64,000 nucleotides of DNA from Carallia brachiata (Eukaryota > Streptophyta > Magnoliopsida > Malpighiales > Rhizophoraceae), in NCBI GenBank assembly GCA_021464245.1, contig JADCRB010000027.1, positions 481,987-545,986 on the forward strand. Reading direction: 5' to 3'. Both the position numbers and the translations under genes were made by a program. This document shows, one piece after another, positions 24,230-34,741 of this stretch (position 1 is its first letter; each line of letters begins with the position of its first letter). Below the pieces are notes generated by a model, which did not search any database, was not told the origin of the DNA, and saw nothing but the letters and a program-made list of their open reading frames with translations.

Positions 24230-24419
24230 TTTTAATACTGATATATGATTCATTATAAACATGGGACAAGTTACGTGTAGGCTATCATGTCAACAGGTTG
24301 AAATATCATGATTTTATTATCTGCTCATAAAAATTTCCGCAATTACAATTTTAATGTTACTTTAATGCATTGCCCTAATTGTATCTCTAAGCCATAGATA
24401 GCAACTTTCTCGTTTAGGC

Positions 24420-24681
24420 TTAGGATGCACGGATACAGACACGACACAATATGGATATGAATACGAAAATTTTAAAAAAATTAGGACACGGATACGGCGT
24501 AGACACGGCTATAAAATATATTAAATATTATATATATATATATATATGTAATTTAAATATTTTTAATAAATTTAAAAAATTTTCTATATATAGTACATAA
24601 TAATAATTATGATAATATTTTATTATGTAACTTGTATTTTATTCATAATTTTTTAAAAAATACTATATATGTGTGTGTGTG

Positions 24682-24730
<49 letters not shown>

Positions 24731-25052
24731 ATAATAAAATATTTAAGAAAATAATATATGTGTGTATAATATATAATTAAAATATCAAATACATATAAAA
24801 GTATCTGACACGTTATTTAAGCAAATAATATATATGTATGTATAGTATATTAATTAAAATATTAAATACATATAAAAGTATCTGACACATGTATTAGAAG
24901 TGTCCGACACGCGTGTCTGAATTTTTTTTTTTTTTTTTTGGACACGTTTCGAAGTGTCCGACACGTGTCTGAAGAGTGTAGGGTGAGTGTCGTGTTCGAC
25001 ACGTGTGTCCGACACAGACACTCACCATTTTAGAAGTATCCGTGTATCTTAG
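24420..25052 (-). mobile_element. hAT-like non-autonomous element, member 2 (inverted)
   Basis: 633 bp, flanked by GTTTAGGC (24412-24419) and GTTGAGGC (25053-25060), 7 of 8 matching. The terminal inverted repeats are TTAGGATGCACGGATAC and CTAAGATACACGGATAC. A sub-terminal zone is dense in GTGTCCGACACGTGTC-type palindromes. The interior holds (TA)n and a (TG)n tract. Orientation is opposite to members 1 and 3. No transposase. Confidence 0.72.
24695..24729. repeat. (TG)n microsatellite
   Basis: About 17 TG units directly after (TA)n, inside hAT-like member 2. Confidence 0.9.
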
Positions 25053-25141
25053 GTTGAGGCTTAACTCGTGCTGTTATTGTCTAAAATAAATGAGTTTCAG
25101 GAAAACTATGTTACTGGTAAGATGTGCATATTAGTTTCAAA

Positions 25142-25821
25142 CTAAGGATACACTGATATGTGAGTTGGGGTGAAGTGTTCAGGTCGGACACAAAATAGAC
25201 ATGTCACATACACATGTTCGACACATCAAAAACGTGTCTACCAAAAAAAATTTAAAAAAAAATTCGGACTCTTCTCAAACACGCTAAAGACAAGGCCTTT
25301 GACAAGCAAAAGATACGTTTTGAAAAAAACAAAAAACAAAGAAAAAGTGATGATACGATAGTCTGTCGATCATTTCTTTTCATAGCCAGAGACGGTCAAC
25401 ATGTCATCCTCTCTTGTTCTTTTTTATTATTATTATTTTTTAAAATTTATAGATAAGAGGAAAGTGAGAAGATTTGATCTTTTTTTTTTAAGGTGTATAC
25501 ATTTTTTGTTTGGAACAACAAATTGTATATTCTCTTATGTTACTAATTAAGTATATATCATAGAATTCTAGATATACCAAAAAATATATATTATTAGATT
25601 TATTTTAATAACAAAAATTAAATTTAATCTAAAATGTATATTATAATTTATATTATATTTTAAAAGATAATATTTATTTAAATTTATATGTATACATAAA
25701 CATGTATATTATATACACGTGTTTATATCATATTCGTGTCTTAATATTTTTAAAATTGATGTATCATTATATCTGTGTCTGTCATATATATGAGTCGTCT
25801 TGTTTATGTCCGTACAACTTA
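25142..25821 (+). mobile_element. hAT-like non-autonomous element, member 3
   Basis: 680 bp with a perfect 8-bp target duplication GTTTCAAA (25134-25141 and 25822-25829). The left end is CTAAGGATACAC; the right end is CGTACAACTTA, partially inverted-complementary. It shares with the other members GTGAAGTGTTC, ACACATCAAAA and the TTTTTAAAATTGATG end zone. No transposase. It lies about 90 bp from member 2, in opposite orientation. Confidence 0.78.
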
Positions 25822-26529
25822 GTTTCAAAGAAACAATCAACTCCAATGAAGGTGGGAAAAAAAAAGTTCAAATGAAAATATGGTCAGGAATTGTCAAATA
25901 ATTGGCACGCTACAACGTGCCATGTAGTCACTTTTTTGGTCCTTTGAACTTGTTCTCAGAAACAACAAAAGAATATTTTCTCGCAACAAATTAATAACGT
26001 ATGTGGCACAAAAGGCCACAGCAGTCGCCTCAGTTTAGAGCAAACTCAGTTCTGAAAACAAACCATGTTGAAATATTTTACAGTGTCTAAGTGGATTCAG
26101 TAGATTTAAAAGAGTGTACAACCTAGCCACTCGGATCTGGCCCGAAAGATGACCCAAAAACACATTTGCATCATGAAACCTATATAAATAGACTCTCTCA
26201 ACATTTGTATATACCAACCGAGATAGTAACTTAATAATAAGTTAACGTATTTTTATATTGACGATACAAGCTTGAGTCTTCACAATTATACTCTCCTAAC
26301 AAATATTGGGTGACTCTAAAAAGGTGGCGGAAGTCTGAAGCGTGATGTAGGTTTCAGATTCAGTAATCGTTATCATTTTTTGTGGTAAAATTATACTTAA
26401 CCTTACTGGTATTCGGGTGAAAGATATACCCTTATAAAATTTGATAATTAATATATTTGCGATAAATATTTTTTTTGTTAAAAAAATCATTTAGATATTG
26501 TATGAAAAATAGTATAAAACAAGTACCTT

Positions 26530-26602
26530 TTTTTAAATCGTCTTGGATCTCCTGCAGGTTCTCAATGGAAAGGACGAGCTTGTACCCCTTTTCTCCAACC
26601 AT
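26530..26602 (-). other. Possible orphan coding exon
   Basis: On the minus strand an ATG at 26602 opens a short frame with balanced codons (M-V-G-E-K-G-Y-K-L-V-L, then I-E-N-L-Q-E-I-Q) that stays open to a potential GT donor near 26530. It stands out from AT-rich surroundings. No neighbouring exons or family were recognised, so it may be a gene fragment or chance. Confidence 0.25.
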
Positions 26603-26757
26603 TTCCTCTCTGTCTCTCTCCCAAAAAAGAAAAACAATAACAACAACATAAGTCTACAGTACATGAGAAATAGCATAAATCAAGATGCAATGAAATAATA
26701 AGTAAATTAATGCAAAGTATTAATAATTAAAAAAGTAAGATTAGATAAGAAAAATAT

Positions 26758-26948
26758 AAAAATTAAGATAGGAGATTTTTATTTTAACTCCCTTTTTAAA
26801 ATGAGTGTAACTTATTTATAATTTTATACCATATAATAAATAGGGTCTACTTGAATAAAAAAATTAAAAGTAATATTTAAATAATATTAAATTATCACTT
26901 AATGTTACTCACTAAAAAAAAATAAAATTAATAAACACTATTAGATAG
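26758..26948. repeat. Short MITE, copy 1 of an inverted pair
   Basis: About 190 bp. Its reverse complement matches 29676-29852: ATAGTGTTTnnTAATTTTAT, ATTATATGGTATAAAATTAT and AAAATAAAAATnnnCTAT occur in the same order. The end inverted repeats are poorly defined. Confidence 0.55.
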
Positions 26949-28459
26949 ATATATAGATTTGTCCAAGCTGCCATTCTAGTTTTGTGGCTAACAACTCTGA
27001 AAATGGATTGACCTCTTCAACTGGTTAAATAGAACTGCAAGAATCAAAATCCAGAATCAGTCAACGGCAGTGACAATGCACGAGAAAGAATTCTAACCGG
27101 TAGATCAAAGCGATTAAATAGGAAAAAAAAAAATGATAACAAAACAAAAATGACCCAAGAAAACCCAACCCAATAATGGTAAGAAAATACACTTTGAGAG
27201 AATAGTTTTGGCGTTACGAGCAAAACAGGCCGAAACACGTAGAGAAGTATGCCACCCGTCATTAAAATCCTCAGTCATAATATATATAATATATATATAA
27301 TATATAATTATATATAATATACAACTATTGTATAATGTGCAACAACTTTATTGTTGCACATTATATGATTTGTTACAGAATATATGTCCAATAATTTCTT
27401 TGTAATTTTATTCCCATGTGCTTTTTCTCTGTTCATCTCCCGTTCTTGTTTTTTGTAATTTTTCATATCTTTTATTAGGTGTTTTATGGATGTCCTTCTT
27501 TTGAGGATTTCTTTTATTTTCATCTGATCTTTCTTTTATGTTCAGAATAACTCTACGAGCAGATTGAATTATATTGTTTCTTAGATTCATGGACCCAATT
27601 CAATTCAGTGGGATGCTTTTAGCCTGAATCTTATTAGAAATAGGGGCGTATGTGAGAACAACAATTTATGCATATAATCAATTTTATTTCTTTTGATATT
27701 TCACTTTTATGGACCTTAGCTCACCGCCATGTACCAAAATATAATGAAATGTTTTTTTTTTTTTCATGTTGAAAATTATTCAAGATAATTTATATCTATG
27801 ATAGAAAATAATCTTCTAATTCATCTATATTACCCAATTTCTAGTCTTCTAACGAATGTGTAAAATGAAAATTATTAATTGTTATAAACTAAATGAGATT
27901 ATTATTATCATATTTTTTTGCCAAAAAATTTTAATTCTAAGAAAATACATACAAAACGTGCAAATAAGTCATTTGATTATTTATTAGCAATAAGCAATAT
28001 TGTTCTAACACTGCAATTATTTTTAATTTATTAATAACAATAATAAAAAACAACAATCAATAATTAATAATAACAACAACAAACAATAACAAGTGAATTA
28101 AATAGAGCCTAAAGCTATCTTGTCAAGGCTCCAGCCCTCGTTATAGGCCTAATTTTTCTCCAACCCCAATTTGCACCTCAACCACACGCTCCTCGCTTCT
28201 CCACCCCGATGGATCCACAAAAACTTGCAAATCATCTGGCCTCATTGTCTAACATGGCCCCATTTTCCATTCAAGCCTATTCTTAAGCCCAGCATACTTA
28301 CATCTACCCCAGCCGCTTCATTTTTGCTAATTTTGATGTTTTATTAATATTATTGAGATGGTTGGTGTCAACAATTGTTCCCATTTCTGTGATTTCCTTC
28401 AATATGAGAAAAATCAGAAATGAAGGAAATTGTTTTCCTTTTTTAGATATAAAAAATAC

Positions 28460-28860
28460 TTTTTTAGTAAACTAAAAGGTGAAATTGGAAATCCAAGGAC
28501 ACTATTGAACATTAGCTAATAAGTAAGGATAATTTTGCTACAAATGAAAATCATTAGCCCAAAACCAGTTTTTCCAATTAGAGAACAACATTGCGAAGTT
28601 TTCTAACATAACATTAGGTTTTAAATTGGCAAATAGAAAACCTTACCTATTTCCATTTCCACTTAGAAAAACAATAGATTTGGTACTAGCTGGGCGAGTG
28701 ATATAATGGTAGAGCAACTAAAGTTCCAATAACCAGAGTTCAGATCTTAGTACTAACGAAAAAAAAAGAGAGGAAAAGCACAATAGATTTCGAACACAAA
28801 TTCCCTTTTTTTGTTCCCGGGAAAATTTTCTAGAAACATACTTCATTTTTCCATTACTGA
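28460..28860. repeat. Dispersed repeat, copy 2 (contains a SINE)
   Basis: This copy is homologous to 12370-12470 plus 13370-13690 and contiguous here except for the SINE at 28684-28779. Confidence 0.5.
28684..28779 (+). mobile_element. tRNA-derived SINE-like insertion
   Basis: A 96-bp insertion is bounded by 13-bp direct copies ACAATAGATTTGG (28671-28683) and ACAATAGATTTCG (28780-28792), 12 of 13 matching. The body starts TACTAGCTGGGCG and contains a box A-like ATAATGGTAGAGCA and a box B-like GAGTTCAGATC about 30 bp later. It ends in an A-rich tail. The related repeat at 13473 lacks the insert, giving an empty site. It is shorter than most SINEs, so it may be only the tRNA-related head. Confidence 0.65.
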
Positions 28861-28899
28861 ACGAGCCCTTAGACTCTTGAACTTTAATATAATATTGCC

Positions 28900-28912
<13 letters not shown>

Positions 28913-28946
<34 letters not shown>
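28913..28946. repeat. (TG)n microsatellite
   Basis: About 17 TG units following a short (TA)n tract. Confidence 0.9.
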
Positions 28947-28948
<2 letters not shown>

Positions 28949-29675
28949 ATTTATGTATGTTGTAGTTCATTTGGCATAATATGAGACTCACAATATTTTG
29001 GTCTACACAATCCTCTCTAAAATCTTTTGTTGTTGTTTTGTTTCATTTGTTTATTTCTGGTATGGTTGTCTTCTACTAGGCCATGTCCAAACTCAGAGCT
29101 ATACATACTCATATGATATGAAAATATCACTTTAATCTCTTATTGTTTTAGTTTGTCCTTAGGCAAAAAGCATAATCTTATAATAATTACATAAGCATGT
29201 AATAATAGAAATGATTATATAATAATAGAGAATATTTAAAATATTATTGTAATATAAAGAGATTAATGTATTTAAGGGATATTTCTGTACTTAAGATGGA
29301 TATAGATAAGTTCTCAAATCATAATCATAAAAAAATCTTTCAAAATATGTAGAATTGGGATTTTTACTAGTTTTATTTTTGGTTTGTAAGAACTAAAGAT
29401 AAACTTTATACTTGAAATTTTGAGTTTAGATTATTCTACTACTAGAACTTGTGATTAGTAGTACTTTGTTTTGTTTTTTCTCAAGAAAGTATTATTAAAA
29501 AGGTCAAGTAATTTGGGGTTCCAATTATATGCAACCAATATCTCTTTTTTTTTTTTTTGGGATAAAAAAGAATAATATTCTCCCCATCCGCTAGTTTGGT
29601 AATTTATAATTACAGCCGTCGGATTCTCCTTAAGGAACAAAGGCGTGGGAGGAAAAGACAAATTATACATATATA

Positions 29676-29852
29676 TAGTGTTTGCTAATTTTATTTTTTT
29701 TTAATAAAATTAATTTATAATTGAATACTATTTAAATATTATTTTAAATTTTTTTATTCAAGTAAAATATATTTATTATATGGTATAAAATTATAAAAAA
29801 ATTAAACTTATTTAAAAAAAGAATTAAAATAAAAATGCTCTATATTATATTT
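29676..29852. repeat. Short MITE, copy 2 of an inverted pair
   Basis: Inverted counterpart of 26758-26948, containing ATTATATGGTATAAAATTAT in common. No coding content. Confidence 0.55.
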
Positions 29853-30578
29853 TTTCCTTTTTAGTTGGTATTTGGCATGTTTGATTTAAACGAGACTGCA
29901 GATAGCATATGATTTATAACTAAAAGACGCCATCAAACTGCTGTAGGTTTGGCACATGATCAAAAGTTTGTCTCGGAAACTTCAACACATCGTAATAATA
30001 AACAAGCCAGATAACAAGATCAAAACTCTTTATATTAGAATATCAACTCTTTTAATTTTTTGCAAAATGCAGGAAAACATTGTTTTAATTTAGATGTACT
30101 AAAACAAAATATACATATATACAAAAATTTATATGTATATACACACAAAAGCTTGTGTTACTATTGGCAAACGAGTCAATACACTCAACGATTCGATTCG
30201 ATAAAAACTTATTTATTACATAAACAAATTATTATTATGTTTGATTTCAAAATTCATTTAATAAACGAATCAAAATTAAATAAAGAAAATTCGATCTTAA
30301 TTTATTTTGAATTGTGAGTAACTCATTCAAAAACTTATTTATAGAATCATTAAAAATTTGTTATCATTAAAAAAAAAATTGATAGCACGGTTTTAAACTA
30401 TATGTTATATAAGTTTGCAGCCAAATTTTCGGATTTATAGAATGTATAAAAAAAAATTCCTTCTTAACTGTTCCTAATTCCTATGTTATAACAAATAGGA
30501 TGATTGGCCATAAAAAAAAAAAATAATGTGCACGAGTCCAACTACATGGACACAACTTTAATAAATTTAAGTAGATAC

Positions 30579-31398
30579 TGTAAACATTAAAAAAAAAAAG
30601 AAAAAAAAATAGTTAAAAGTCGACTTATTCCTTTCGCATGTATGCTTTCACACGGAAAAGTTGACTTATTCCTTTCACACAGAAAAGTCGACTTATTCCT
30701 CTCACACGCATGCTTTCACAAGAGAGGGGAAACTCTATAAATAGGCTCATGCCCCTCAATTCAAAACCGATTCAGCAAATTTGTAAACAGAAAAATCCAG
30801 AGAATTTGAGAGAAAAAAAAAATTTTAAAAATCTCTCAAGAAAATTTCTCCTTTTCCTACGTGCTTTTACTCTGCAGTATACTCTCCTAACTCCTTTTTG
30901 AGAGATATTTCAAGGGTAAGTCCCAAAAAATTTGTTGTTTCCATTTCTAAAGTTATTTTTAGATTTATATTTCGATCGCTTAGATCTGAATTTATGAGAA
31001 TATAGATCTAAAAATATCAAATTACTACAAATCCGGCTGGGATTAAGCCTCATACGGCCCTCAGCAAAATCCAGGCAGCTCATCCGAGAACAAGTCCCTT
31101 CGACCCTCGGTGAAATTAACCAGATCGGCTCAGATCAGGTCTCTGCGGTTCTTAACCGTAGTCAAAACGTCCAAATCAGATCCGGTTTCAGTCTACCCAG
31201 TTCAAGAAAAAGCTGTGGAAATTATTTCTGTCAAGATCAAGCTCGTGCAGCCCTTGACGGAGTAAAAAAGGAACACTAATCGGAGGATCTACGGAGATCG
31301 ACCCCACGTAAATTTTCTTTTATTTTTAAATTTTTATTTGTAATTTATTTTTGTATTTTCGAGTTTAATTGTTTTAGACTCGAAATTTACGCTTTACA
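30579..31398 (+). repeat. 5' LTR of the gypsy element
   Basis: 820 bp. It begins with a run of A and three direct repeats built on GTCGACTTATTCC...TTTCACACGGAAAA (30619-30725). A TATA box TATAAATA follows at 30736-30743, so transcription probably starts near 30765-30775. A strong splice-donor-like sequence AAGG-GTAAGT sits at 30912-30921 in the transcribed part. The 3' LTR is 82 bp longer because it has two extra 41-bp repeat units. Confidence 0.95.
30736..30743 (+). promoter_or_regulatory. TATA box of 5' LTR
   Basis: TATAAATA within GGGGAAACTCTATAAATAGG, conserved at 40290-40297 in the 3' LTR. It lies directly after the repeated GTCGAC modules, which occupy the usual enhancer position. Confidence 0.75.
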
Positions 31399-31404
31399 AA
31401 TTTT

Positions 31405-31422
31405 TGGCACGCTCGGTGGGAC
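31405..31422 (+). other. Putative primer-binding site
   Basis: TGGCACGCTCGGTGGGAC starts 6 bp after the 5' LTR and begins with TGG, the complement of a tRNA CCA end. The matching tRNA was not identified. Confidence 0.6.
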
Positions 31423-31448
31423 ACTTCACCTCCCATCTCTTGTTCCTT

Positions 31449-31478
31449 AAAAAAAAAAAAAAAAAAAGAGCCGGAAAA

Positions 31479-31535
<57 letters not shown>

Positions 31536-31590
31536 AAAAAAGTAAAAAAGTAAAAAGTAAAAAGTAAAAAAAAGAAAAAAAAAAATTTTA
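31449..31590 (+). repeat. Extreme A-rich leader
   Basis: About 140 bases consist of A runs broken by occasional G and T (AAAAAGTAAAAAGTAAAAAG), between the primer site and gag. It ends in TTTTACAG just before the gag start. A-rich leaders can aid translation or keep RNA unstructured, but replication slippage may also have expanded it. Confidence 0.8.
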
Positions 31591-31609
31591 CAGGTGTTCA
31601 GCACATCAA

Positions 31610-33324
31610 ATGGCACCGAAAAGAGTACAACTGCTACCAAAAGAAGGCAACGGCTCCATTGCCTGCATCAACTACCCTACCTGGGTACGCAGGTCCAGAA
31701 ACCCGGGGACGGACACAATTTCTTGCCGTCCAAACCCGACAAAATATCGAAATGGAGAGTCCACAGCTGCACAACAGGATCTCTCCCCTGACTCTCTTGC
31801 CGCATGGAGGAGTCGATCACCCACCCCGATCGAAGTCGGGGGCAACACGACGAACCTGCTCAACAGAATCCAACCATTCTGTAAGATCCACACAGAAGAA
31901 TCAGAAGAGTTTTCTCCCCCAGTCTTTCCGGAGCCTCATCTGTTGCCGTCATGATGACCAACACAACCAGTACAGAGAAAGATTTCAGAATTGGAGAACA
32001 AAATTTTGCAGCTGATCAGAGTCGTGGAGGAAAAAGATCAACAGATCCGCTCTCAAAGGAAAAGCCCCGATCCAATTGATCCCGAAATCCGCGAGGAGCA
32101 ACCATATCCACCCGGTTTCACTCCAGAAGCCACACCAGCCGACGTCTTCCCTGCAGAAAAGCGACCAGGTAGTTCTACACAGCTGCCACCCTCAAATTCT
32201 GTAGCTTCGCTATCTGTTCAACAATTGCAGGAAATGATAGCCAATACGATCCGACTGCAACAAGCTACATCCTTCCAAGGATCACAGATGTACGTCAAAC
32301 CGTACACCAGACGGATCGAAAGTCTCAACATGCCCTTGGGCTACCAGCCGCCCAAATTTCAACAATTCGACGGACGAGGCGATCCCAAACAGCACATCGC
32401 CCACTTCGTTGAAACCTGCAACAACGCAGGGACTTACGGAGATCTCTTGGTGAAGCAGTTTGTTCGTTCACTCAGGGAGACCGCTTTCACCTGGTTCATA
32501 AATCTTGAACCAGAATCGATCGACAGTTGGGAACAGCTACAACGAGAGTTCCTCAACAGATTTTTCAGCACTCGAAGGACGGTAAGTATGATGGAGCTTA
32601 CCAGCACCAAACAAAGGAAAGGAGAGCCCGTTGTCGAATACATCAACAGATGGCGTGCCCTCAGCTTGGACTGCAAAGATCGCCTGACGGAGACTTCTGC
32701 CGTGGAGATGTGCATCCAGGGAATGCATTGGGAGCTGTTATACATCCTGCAGGGTGTCAAACCCCGAACTTTCGAAGAACTGGCGACCCGCGCACATGAT
32801 ATGGAGATAAGCATCCAGACTTCCGGAGGCACGGTTCCCATCCAGTTGGACCAGCAAGGGGGCAGAAGGGAGATTAAGAAACCCAACAGCTCCGGAAAAG
32901 GAAAAGAAGTGATGACTGTTGAAGCCGCACCAGTAAAAGTGGGCGCCAAAGCTAAGGTAAATCCTCCGACCCAAATAACTCAGCCAAAACAACAGGAAAG
33001 GCGGAAGGTGACATTGCGAGAGTTGGAGCAGAAGCAGTATCCATTCCCCGACTCAGACGTCCCGACATTCTTGAACAACTCTTGGAGGCGAAGCTGATCG
33101 AACTCCCAGAGTGCAAGCGGCCGAATGAAAAGGATCGAGTCAGCGATCCGAGATTCTGCAAATATCACCGGATAGTAAGTCATCCAACCGAGAAGTGTTT
33201 CGTCCTGAAGGAGCTAATCATGAAGCTCAAAAGCCAGAATAAAATCATTCTGGACCAGGAAGGCGTAACCTCGGCAAACCAACCACCATCACTTCAAAAC
33301 CATCAGAAGAGTGACACACCGTAA
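31610..33324 (+). pseudogene. gypsy gag (capsid) with zinc-knuckle-like tail, broken
   Basis: The structural protein that forms the particle. The start is taken at the ATG (M-A-P-K-R) 17 bases after TTTTACAG. One frame runs from 31610 to 33097 except for two adjacent stops TGA-TGA at 31952-31957. A coiled coil (E-L-E-N-K-I-L-Q-L) lies near 31995. The retrotransposon gag domain occupies about 32340-32810, with W-F-I-N-L-E-P-x-S-I, F-L-N-R-F-F and G-E-P-V-V-E-Y motifs. A shift near 33062 moves to a second frame carrying C-K-Y-H-R-x7-E-K-C, the Cys/His motif common after this type of gag. The minus-strand frames over this interval are shadows. Confidence 0.85.
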
Positions 33325-33499
33325 GGAGGAGCCGCTCGACAACAAAAAGTCGACAACGGAGAAGGTATATGAAGCTCTCCAAACCCTTCTCGCTAACCCT
33401 CAGCTGTTTTAGCTTTGCAATCAACAGAAGTGTGGCAAAATCAAGTCAGCAATACTCTCCAGACCTCAGCTGAACCTGCCATCAATAATTCTCTCGAGA

Positions 33500-34740
33500 G
33501 CAACAGGCGGACCAAAATCACGTCGGATGTTACTCTGCTATCTCATTTTCAGATGAGGATCTCCTGCTGGGGTCCAAACCCCACAATCGGCCGCTGTATG
33601 TATCAGGCTATGTGAGAGACAGAAGGTCCGACGTATTCTGATCGACGATGGCTCAGCAGTCAATATTATCCCAAAATCCACCATAAAGGAGCTCGGCATC
33701 ATTGATGAATTATCAGACAGCCGCTTGATGATTCATGGCTTTAATCAAGGAGGACAGAAAGCAATTGGGATGATTCGCTTGGAGCTAACTATCGGTAATC
33801 TCACTTCTAGCACTCTATTTCACGTGATTGATGCACGTACCACATATAAGATGTTGCTAGGACGACCGTGGATTCATGGAAATGGAGTTGTGCTCTCAAG
33901 CCTGCATCAGTGCTTCAAGTACTACAATGGTGGCGTTCAAAAGGTCAATGCTGACTTAAAGCCGTTCGATGATGCTGAATCACATTTGGCGGATGCAGTC
34001 TTCTACACCGACACAGACAATCCGGAGATCATTCCATCAAAAGCTACTTGGACTGGGGGCATCCACAAAAAGGGAAAAGCTGTCGAAGAACCTGCCAATG
34101 CCAACCCAGCTACAAATGAAAAGCTGCCACAGCCTGCTGAACTTCGTCCGAAGGATGTTGCATCTTCAAGCTCCACTCCAGTCCTACGCTATGTGCCGAA
34201 GTCACGACGCTCAGAAGGTCAACCCCCTTTCTCTTATTGTATTGATTCTAAACAGGAGCAAGGACATAGCCAACCCAAGACAAAAGAGCTGCACAACCTG
34301 AAGGAGACTTACACTCTGCCGATACCAAAGATTGAGCCGGTTTTGCTCAAAACCATTAAAAGGCTTCGTCAAACCACACACGGGGGCAGTCGAAGGCGGC
34401 TCACTTCCAGAAAGAAGAACACATGAAGGATTTGATCCTAATGCATACAAGCTTTTGGCAAAGGCGGGCTATGACTTCTCAAACCCGAGCACAATGGGTA
34501 CGCTGCCGTCCACACATGGCGCCGCTTCTCAAACATCACAGTCCCGACCTGGCTTAGGCTATCAGGAGAAGTCACCTGTGCGGATCACGCTAAAGAGCCG
34601 AAGCCGAGCAGCTGATGCACGTGCCATCACCACCACCACCAACAAGACAGGCTTATCCAGTCAAACAAAGAAGGTGAAGTCAGAGGTTCTGCATTTCATG
34701 TCACAATTAGCGAGGAGGCTTCCGACTCATCAGATGGTGA
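33500..34740 (+). pseudogene. gypsy aspartic protease region, broken
   Basis: An aspartic-protease-like region that would cleave the polyprotein. The segment before it reads D-E-D-L-L-L-G and N-R-P-L-Y-V-S-G-Y in another frame. One base is missing near 33617, after which V-R-R-I-L-I-D-D-G-S-A-V-N begins at 33626. The catalytic triplet D-D-G (D-S/T-G equivalent) is intact. The frame is open through K-M-L-L-G-R-P-W-I-H-G to 34426, and a linker with G-F-D-P-N-A-Y-K-L-L-A-K-A-G-Y continues in a third frame to 34740. Confidence 0.8.
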
Positions 34741-34741
34741 A

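Larger units (their letters stand above)
25830..30573. other. Gene-free intergenic stretch with small repeats
   Basis: Apart from the MITE pair, SINE, dispersed repeat and microsatellite listed separately, I see no gene. 28090-28330 is more GC-rich (AGCCCTCGTTATAGGCC, CCCCGATGGATCC) and looks like the remains of something older, but no frame or motif is recognised. 27278-27365 is TA-rich. Confidence 0.45.

Noticed and set aside
28684..28779. Functional tRNA gene
   Set aside because: Box A and box B-like motifs are present, but the cloverleaf cannot be closed and the insert has an A-rich tail and target duplications, fitting a SINE.
31374..31640. Minus-strand frame rich in phenylalanine
   Set aside because: It is only the complement of the A-rich leader of the gypsy element; no real protein.
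32434..32992. Long minus-strand frames, up to 171 codons, over gag
   Set aside because: They are shadows opposite the well-supported gag domain, with no motif.
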